From: JANXQZ01 sp038225555
GTDB taxonomy: Bacteria; Acidobacteriota; Terriglobia; Bryobacterales; Bryobacteraceae
DNA: 64,000 nt
NCBI GenBank assembly: GCA_038225555.1
Contig: JBBRRB010000005.1
Coordinates: 124,001 to 188,000, forward strand
Direction of reading: 5' to 3'
Position 1 is the first letter of the stretch. Each line of letters opens with the position of its first letter. Below the pieces are notes generated by a model. The model searched no databases. It was not told the DNA's origin and saw only the letters and a list, made by a program, of their open reading frames with translations. The translations under genes were made by a program, and so were the position numbers. Below, piece by piece: positions 59,824 through 64,000 of the stretch.

Positions 59824-60512
59824 GTACACGCCTGAATTTGATCATCGACGCGGACGATACCCTTTGGGAGAACAACATCTACTTCGAAAGGGCCTTCGAG
59901 GAGTTCTGCGACTATCTCGCCCATTCGCGCATGAGTCCTCCGGAAGTGCGCGCCGTGCTCGACGAAATCGAGCTGGCCAACAGCAAGATCCACGGCTACG
60001 GATCGGCTAACTTCGGTAGAAATCTGAAGACGTGCTATCGGCACCTGGCCGAGCGCGATATCGGCGCGGATGACCTGATTACGGTGATGTCTTTCGCCGA
60101 GCGTATTCTGGACCATCCCATGGAAGTGATCCCGGGCGTGGAGGAGACGTTGCGACATTTGTCAGGACGTCACTCTCTGACGCTCTTTACGAAAGGGGAT
60201 CATGACGAGCAGAAGTTGAAGCTCGACCGATCTCAACTCGCAACCTACTTCGAACACACGGCCATCGTTAAGGAGAAGGACGCCGCGGCTTATGCATCGC
60301 TTGTCGCCGAGCGGGGTTTGATTGCGGAGCGCAGTTGGATGATTGGGAATTCTCCGAAGTCCGACATCAATCCGGCCCTGCGCGCAGGTCTGAACGCGGT
60401 CTTCATCCCGCATGCGCATACCTGGACTTTGGAGCACGAGGAAGTGGATTCTTCGCACGGCGGGCGGCTGGTGATTTTGGAACGGTTTGAAGAATTGAAA
60501 AACCGCTTTTGA
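59805..60512 (+). CDS. HAD-family phosphatase
   Basis: A 235-residue HAD hydrolase: nucleophile motif LNLIIDADDTLWENNIYFER, motif II TLFTKGD, Lys in IVKEKDAAAY and motif IV MIGNSPKSDINPALRAG. The cap is the helical insertion after motif I. GTG 59805 is the longest start; GTG 59820 is possible and would reduce overlap with the LON gene. Substrate unknown. Confidence 0.86.
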   Translation: MASKRVSTRLNLIIDADDTLWENNIYFERAFEEFCDYLAHSRMSPPEVRAVLDEIELANSKIHGYGSANFGRNLKTCYRHLAERDIGADDLITVMSFAERILDHPMEVIPGVEETLRHLSGRHSLTLFTKGDHDEQKLKLDRSQLATYFEHTAIVKEKDAAAYASLVAERGLIAERSWMIGNSPKSDINPALRAGLNAVFIPHAHTWTLEHEEVDSSHGGRLVILERFEELKNRF

Positions 60513-60559
60513 GGGACCCGCGCAGCCCAGTGTATACTTCGATAAATTGGAGGATGGGC

Positions 60560-60865
60560 ATGCGCTTTATTGTTAAGATCACGATGCCGGTCGAGGCTGG
60601 CAATGCGGCAGCCAAGAAAGACTTTAAAGTGATACCGGAGATTCTGGAGCAGATCAAGCCGGAAGCCGCGTATTTCTACACCGAGAATGGACAAAGGACG
60701 GGTCTTCTGATCGTGAATATGTCGGATGCATCCGAAATTCCCGGCTTGGCGGAACCGTTCTTTTTGGCTCTCAATGCGAGTGTTGAGATTTACCCCGCTA
60801 TGACGCCGGCGGACTTGCAGAAGGCTGGCCCGGCGATCGCCAAAGCGGTTGCGTCATATGGGTAG
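60560..60865 (+). CDS. Hypothetical protein
   Basis: A 101-residue protein starting MRFIVKITMPVEAGNAAAKK, with TGLLIVNMSDASEIPGLAEP and SVEIYPAMTPADLQKAGPAI. The beta-alpha pattern and length suggest a ferredoxin-like dimeric alpha/beta-barrel (DUF3303-like), which is inferred from shape. Start 60560 is preferred because GGAGG at 60549-60553 is correctly spaced for it and not for the ATG at 60554. Confidence 0.62.
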   Translation: MRFIVKITMPVEAGNAAAKKDFKVIPEILEQIKPEAAYFYTENGQRTGLLIVNMSDASEIPGLAEPFFLALNASVEIYPAMTPADLQKAGPAIAKAVASYG

Positions 60866-60888
60866 TCTTTCGAACGTGTCTTGAAAAC

Positions 60889-61500
60889 ATGGACGAATCC
60901 AAATTCAGCGAGCCTCGGCTTGCCCTGAACCGCATCTACACCAGACGCGGAGATAGCGGAGACACCAGCCTCGCGGGGGGCCAGCGTCTCCCGAAAGACA
61001 ACCTTCGCATCGAGTGTTATGGAACCGTCGACGAGCTGAACTCCTTTGTCGGGATGGCCTGCCTTACCGCTGCCGACAGCCTGCCGGAGTTGGCGGCCAT
61101 CCTCAAGCGCGTGCAGCATGAGCTGTTCAACCTGGGATCGATCCTAGCTACTTTACCCGAAGACGTTCACCCGAAGCAGGCCCGCGTCACTCATATCGAG
61201 ATCGAGCAACTCGAGAAAGAAATCGACGCCATGAACGACGGCCTTCCGGAGCTGCGCAGCTTCGTGCTGCCAGGCGGAACGCGGCTCAATACCGAACTGC
61301 ATGTGTGCCGAACCGTTTGCCGCCGAGCGGAACGGCTAGCGGTGTCACTGTCGCGGGAGGAACAGACTCCCGAAGACGCCGTCCGCTACCTAAACCGCTT
61401 AAGCGACGCGCTGTTCGTATGGAGCCGCTGGGTGAATCACCAGTTGGGTGTCGAAGAGGTGCTTTGGGAGCCGAATCGGTCGGCGTCGGGACAATCGTGA
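60889..61500 (+). CDS. PduO-type cob(I)alamin adenosyltransferase
   Basis: A 203-residue ATR that attaches adenosyl from ATP to cob(I)alamin or cob(I)inamide. Motifs: RIYTRRGDSGDTSLAGGQRL, ECYGTVDELNSFVG, FVLPGGTRLNTELHVCRTVC, RRAERLAVSLSREE and RYLNRLSDALFVWSRW, all PduO-type. It provides coenzyme B12 for radical enzymes. The stop overlaps the start of the next gene. Confidence 0.93.
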   Translation: MDESKFSEPRLALNRIYTRRGDSGDTSLAGGQRLPKDNLRIECYGTVDELNSFVGMACLTAADSLPELAAILKRVQHELFNLGSILATLPEDVHPKQARVTHIEIEQLEKEIDAMNDGLPELRSFVLPGGTRLNTELHVCRTVCRRAERLAVSLSREEQTPEDAVRYLNRLSDALFVWSRWVNHQLGVEEVLWEPNRSASGQS

Positions 61501-62693
61501 CGGTTCTCTGCATCGCGAGCTACGAGAAAGGCCACGATTTTCTTCGAGAGTGCAAGCGGCAAGGCGCGCGCGTGTTTCTTCTAACGTCGCTGAGCTTGCG
61601 GGATACGGCGCAGTGGCCGATGGAGAGCCTCGAAGACATCTTCTTCATGCCGGACACCGACAAGACATGGAACCGCTCTGACACTATTCTGGCAATCAGC
61701 CATCTCGCCAGAACGCGGGACATCGACCGCATCGTGCCTCTGGACGACTTCGACTTGGAAATGGCCGCGTCGATTCGCGAACATCTGCGCTGCCCGGGCA
61801 TGGGCGAAACCAGCACGCGCTTCTTTCGCGACAAGCTCGCGATGCGAGTGAAGGCGCTGGAGGCAGGCCTGCAGGTGCCCGAGTTCGTGCACCTTTTGAA
61901 CGATGAAAGAGTGCGCGAGTTTACCGAGCGCGTGCCTCCGCCGTGGGTGCTGAAGCCCCGCCTGATGGCTGGAGCGATCGGAATCAAGAAAGTGAATTCG
62001 ACAGATGAACTGCACCGGTTCGATGAAGCGCTGGGCGATCAGCGGTCATTCTATCTGGTTGAGCGATTCGTGCCGGGGGATGTCTGTCACGTTGACTCGA
62101 TCGTGTACGACAACAAAATCGTTTTCGCAGTGGCGAGCCGCTATGGTTATCCGCCAATCGACGTTTCCCAGAGCGGGGGCATTTTCACGAGCCACTTGCT
62201 CCAGCGCGAGTCTGAAGATTCGCAAGCCCTGCTGGCAACGAATCGGCGGGTGCTGGCTGGCATGGGCCTGCAGCGGGGCGTGTCCCATACCGAGTTTATC
62301 GAAGGCGATGACGGCAAGCTCTACTTTTTGGAGACTTCGGCGCGCGTGGGCGGCGCGCACATTGCAGACCTGGTCGAGGCGGCGACGGGCATCAATCTTT
62401 GGGCGGAGTGGGCGAAAGTCGAGATCGCGGGAGAGAGTGGGCGCTATGAGTTACCCGTCACTCGGAACGACTATGCGGCGCTGCTCGTTTCGCTGGCCAA
62501 ACAGGAGCACCCGGACACATCCAGCTATACCGATCCCGAGATCGTATGGAGGCTGCATAAAGAGCACCACATCGGACTCATCGTTCGTTCTCCCCGGATT
62601 GAGCGTGTCCAGGAGTTGCTGGACTCCTATGTAGTTCGAGTGAGGCGAGATTTTTACAGTTCCGAGCCGGCTCGCGAAAAGCCGTCCGACTAG
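61497..62693 (+). CDS. ATP-grasp domain protein
   Basis: A 398-residue ATP-grasp enzyme. It starts at GTG 61497 inside the adenosyltransferase stop (TCGTGA). N-terminal Rossmann-like part (VLCIASYEKGHDFLRECKRQ), then the ATP-grasp body: FFRDKLAMRVKALEAGLQVP, WVLKPRLMAGAIGIKKVNST, YLVERFVPGDVCHVDSIVYD and FIEGDDGKLYFLETSARVGG. Such proteins ligate carboxylates to amines, for example in peptide or natural-product synthesis; substrate unknown. It overlaps the convergent folE by 4 bp. Confidence 0.86.
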   Translation: MTVLCIASYEKGHDFLRECKRQGARVFLLTSLSLRDTAQWPMESLEDIFFMPDTDKTWNRSDTILAISHLARTRDIDRIVPLDDFDLEMAASIREHLRCPGMGETSTRFFRDKLAMRVKALEAGLQVPEFVHLLNDERVREFTERVPPPWVLKPRLMAGAIGIKKVNSTDELHRFDEALGDQRSFYLVERFVPGDVCHVDSIVYDNKIVFAVASRYGYPPIDVSQSGGIFTSHLLQRESEDSQALLATNRRVLAGMGLQRGVSHTEFIEGDDGKLYFLETSARVGGAHIADLVEAATGINLWAEWAKVEIAGESGRYELPVTRNDYAALLVSLAKQEHPDTSSYTDPEIVWRLHKEHHIGLIVRSPRIERVQELLDSYVVRVRRDFYSSEPAREKPSD

Positions 62694-63307
62694 AACTGGG
62701 GCAGGCGCTGAGAGATCAAGGATAGAAACTCGTCGCGAGTCTCTTTTAGATCGCGAAAGCTGCCAAGCATAGCGCTCGTGATGGTGCCGGAGTGCTGCTT
62801 CTCCACGCCTCGCATCATCATGCAGAAGTGACGCGCCTCGCAAATGACGGCCACTCCATACGGGTCCAATACCTCTTGCAAGGTATCGGCCACCTGTTGA
62901 GTCAGCCGCTCCTGCAACTGCAAACGGCGCGCAAACATATCGACAATGCGCGGAATCTTGCTGAGACCGATCACTTTCTTCTTAGGCAAATAAGCGATGT
63001 GCGCCTTGCCAAAAAAGGGCAGCAGATGGTGTTCGCACGTGCTGAAGAACTCGATATCGCGAACAATTACCATCTGATCGCACTTATGAGTGAACAGTGC
63101 GCCGTTTACGATCTTCCCGAGATCCATCTCGTACCCGCTGGTGAGAAATCGCAGCGCTTTCTCGGCTCGTTCCGGGGTACGCAGCAATCCCTCCCGACTC
63201 GGGTCTTCGCCCAGCTCCGTGAGGATCTGTTTCATGTGCGAGGCGATGGTGGGATTCTCGCCATCCCGAGGTGTCATTACCTCCACAACAGCTTTATGAG
63301 TCTTCAT
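62690..63307 (-). CDS. folE: GTP cyclohydrolase I
   Basis: A 205-residue enzyme converting GTP to 7,8-dihydroneopterin triphosphate. Zinc ligands are in FFSTCEHHLLPFFGKAHIAY (Cys-His) and ICEARHFCMMMRGV (Cys). The core QMVIVRDIEF and LQERLTQQVADTL are standard. It is preceded by two PTPS-type genes in the same operon (ATGA overlap), so this gene supplies the substrate for those enzymes. Confidence 0.94.
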   Translation of the reverse strand: MKTHKAVVEVMTPRDGENPTIASHMKQILTELGEDPSREGLLRTPERAEKALRFLTSGYEMDLGKIVNGALFTHKCDQMVIVRDIEFFSTCEHHLLPFFGKAHIAYLPKKKVIGLSKIPRIVDMFARRLQLQERLTQQVADTLQEVLDPYGVAVICEARHFCMMMRGVEKQHSGTITSAMLGSFRDLKETRDEFLSLISQRLPQF

Positions 63308-63726
63308 GGTTTTAAGTCAAATCGATTGCGTCCGGTCTCGTGCAGACGCACATTGTCGAGCGAAAGGCCTTCGGCGCCGAAGCATGCAGGCCAGCTATCA
63401 TTCAAGCGACGGCCGATTACGAGCGCCAGATTTTCGGACGTCGGCATCAGGGCTTCAAACTCGGGAACCTCTGAATTCAGATCGCGGTGGTCCAACTTGT
63501 TTAATATGCTGGTCTCCACCAGGCGATCCAAATGTGAAACATTCACCAGCTTGCCCGTTCTGGCTTCCAGCGGGCCGGCCACCGTGATCTCCAATAAATA
63601 ATCGTGACCATGTCCGTGCGGGTTATTGCACTTGCCGTACAGCTCGCGATTCTCGCTCTCGGAGAGCGCCGATGAATGCAGGCGGTGAGCTGCGCAAAAT
63701 CGATAGCGCCGAGTTAAGCGAAGCAT
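63304..63726 (-). CDS. PTPS/QueD-family protein 1
   Basis: A 140-residue 6-pyruvoyl-tetrahydropterin synthase/6-carboxytetrahydropterin synthase-type protein: FCAAHRLHSSALSESENREL, YGKCNNPHGHGHDYLLEITV (zinc His triad and catalytic Cys), LDHRDLNSEVPEFEALMPTS and EN at TSENLALV. ATG 63726 is chosen at the domain start. It overlaps folE (ATGA) and follows the second copy by 1 bp. Sequence style (HRL.S..LS..EN, CNNP.GHGH) is closer to eukaryotic-type PTPS than to QueD. Confidence 0.88.
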   Translation of the reverse strand: MLRLTRRYRFCAAHRLHSSALSESENRELYGKCNNPHGHGHDYLLEITVAGPLEARTGKLVNVSHLDRLVETSILNKLDHRDLNSEVPEFEALMPTSENLALVIGRRLNDSWPACFGAEGLSLDNVRLHETGRNRFDLKP

Positions 63727-63727
63727 T

Positions 63728-64000
63728 TCAGGACCCCGAGTAATCGACATAGAGGTCCTCGGTTTCGTACACGCGAACGTTATGCAAGCGAGCGCGCCCA
63801 CTTTCAAACTTCGGCTGCAGGCGCTTCCAAACCTCCAGGGCGAGGTTCTCGGTAGTCGGCACGACATGATCGAACGGGGGCACTTCGTAGTTCAAAAATC
63901 TGTGATCCATAGGTTCGACCACCGTTTCATTCAGTACGTCTTTGAGACGCTTCAGGTCAAACACCATGCCGGTAGCCGGATCGGGATCGCCGCTCAGCGT
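63728..64000 (-). CDS. PTPS/QueD-family protein 2 (partial, runs off the window)
   Basis: The C-terminal 90 residues of a second PTPS homologue; the 5' end lies beyond 64000. PATGMVFDLKRLKDVL, PMDHRFLNYEVPPFDHVVPT, TTENLALEVWKRLQ and ARLHNVRVYETEDLYVDYSG follow the eukaryotic PTPS pattern (PLDH..L...VP.F..V.STTEN, VYETDN). The N-terminal zinc and Cys residues cannot be seen. It is 1 bp upstream of the first copy. Confidence 0.85.
   Translation of the reverse strand, partial: TLSGDPDPATGMVFDLKRLKDVLNETVVEPMDHRFLNYEVPPFDHVVPTTENLALEVWKRLQPKFESGRARLHNVRVYETEDLYVDYSGS

Noticed and set aside
1..64000. CRISPR array
   Set aside because: No series of regularly spaced direct repeats was seen; the repeats found are pairs or single palindromes.

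Overview
The window reads as chromosomal DNA of a soil-type Acidobacteriota bacterium, most like Bryobacterales/Solibacter. This is inferred from gene content and protein style, not from a search: a TonB-dependent receptor C-terminus with the GWSM..WRSGAP signature, BlaR1-like M56 proteases carrying TonB C-terminal domains with BlaI repressors, many Tat-exported small-domain proteins, a haem c / Cu monooxygenase-type protein with an EF-hand, DUF1080, and a small cysteine-rich MACPFF-type protein. There is no CRISPR array, no rRNA, no complete insertion sequence and no prophage. One complete tRNA is present, tRNA-Ala(CGC).

Layout. 0-5 kb: TonB receptor end with an in-frame stop, LuxR-type response regulator, 2OG-Fe(II) oxygenase, NHL-propeller protein and glutathione-independent formaldehyde dehydrogenase. 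5.4-8.4 kb: a decaying module in which an MBL-fold hydrolase, an alpha/beta-hydrolase and an AraC regulator are all broken and only the FMN-binding protein is intact. 8.5-14.1 kb: MOSC-reductase-ferredoxin fusion, VIT-type metal transporter, MgtA P-type ATPase. 14.2-15.4 kb: a scar region with a transposase tail, a TIGR04255-like fragment and a tRNA-3'-like sequence. 16-22 kb: M56/BlaI pair, VapBC-like module, Tat-exported aminotransferase, PxpA with an MFS transporter, DUF1059 and tRNA-Ala. 22.6-29.2 kb: TetR-MFP-RND-TolC efflux operon with a two-copy operator and a frameshifted TolC signal peptide. 29.3-37.5 kb: FeeM-like N-acyltransferase, HExxH protein, secretin, sedolisin, methyltransferase-GT2 fusion and a wrecked GT39-like gene. 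37.7-45.3 kb: M20 peptidase, two more toxin-antitoxin-like modules, PBP1A, HSDL2-like SDR, DUF1080, acylphosphatase. 45.5-50.3 kb: a tightly coupled five-gene operon of two response regulators, an outer-membrane barrel, a cupredoxin-like protein and a sensor kinase. 50-59 kb: housekeeping and metabolic genes (glnS, cysE, glycerate kinase, aroK) with a broken GrpB. 59-64 kb: LON-domain, HAD, PduO-type adenosyltransferase, ATP-grasp, FolE and two tandem PTPS-type genes, the last running off the end.

The strongest candidates for something new are the translationally coupled RR-RR-barrel-cupredoxin-kinase operon (45479-50282), which could be a copper/redox-linked envelope sensing system; the FolE plus twin eukaryotic-like PTPS pterin cluster at the right edge; the FeeM-like acyltransferase beside an exported HExxH protein and a secretin; and a 33-bp repeat that forms part of the signal-peptide coding sequence of two genes of one efflux operon. 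The window also holds several clear pseudogenes. Some single-base disruptions (the TonB stop, the TolC frameshift) could be assembly errors rather than biology, while the genes with internal deletions (AraC, GrpB, GT39) cannot be explained that way.
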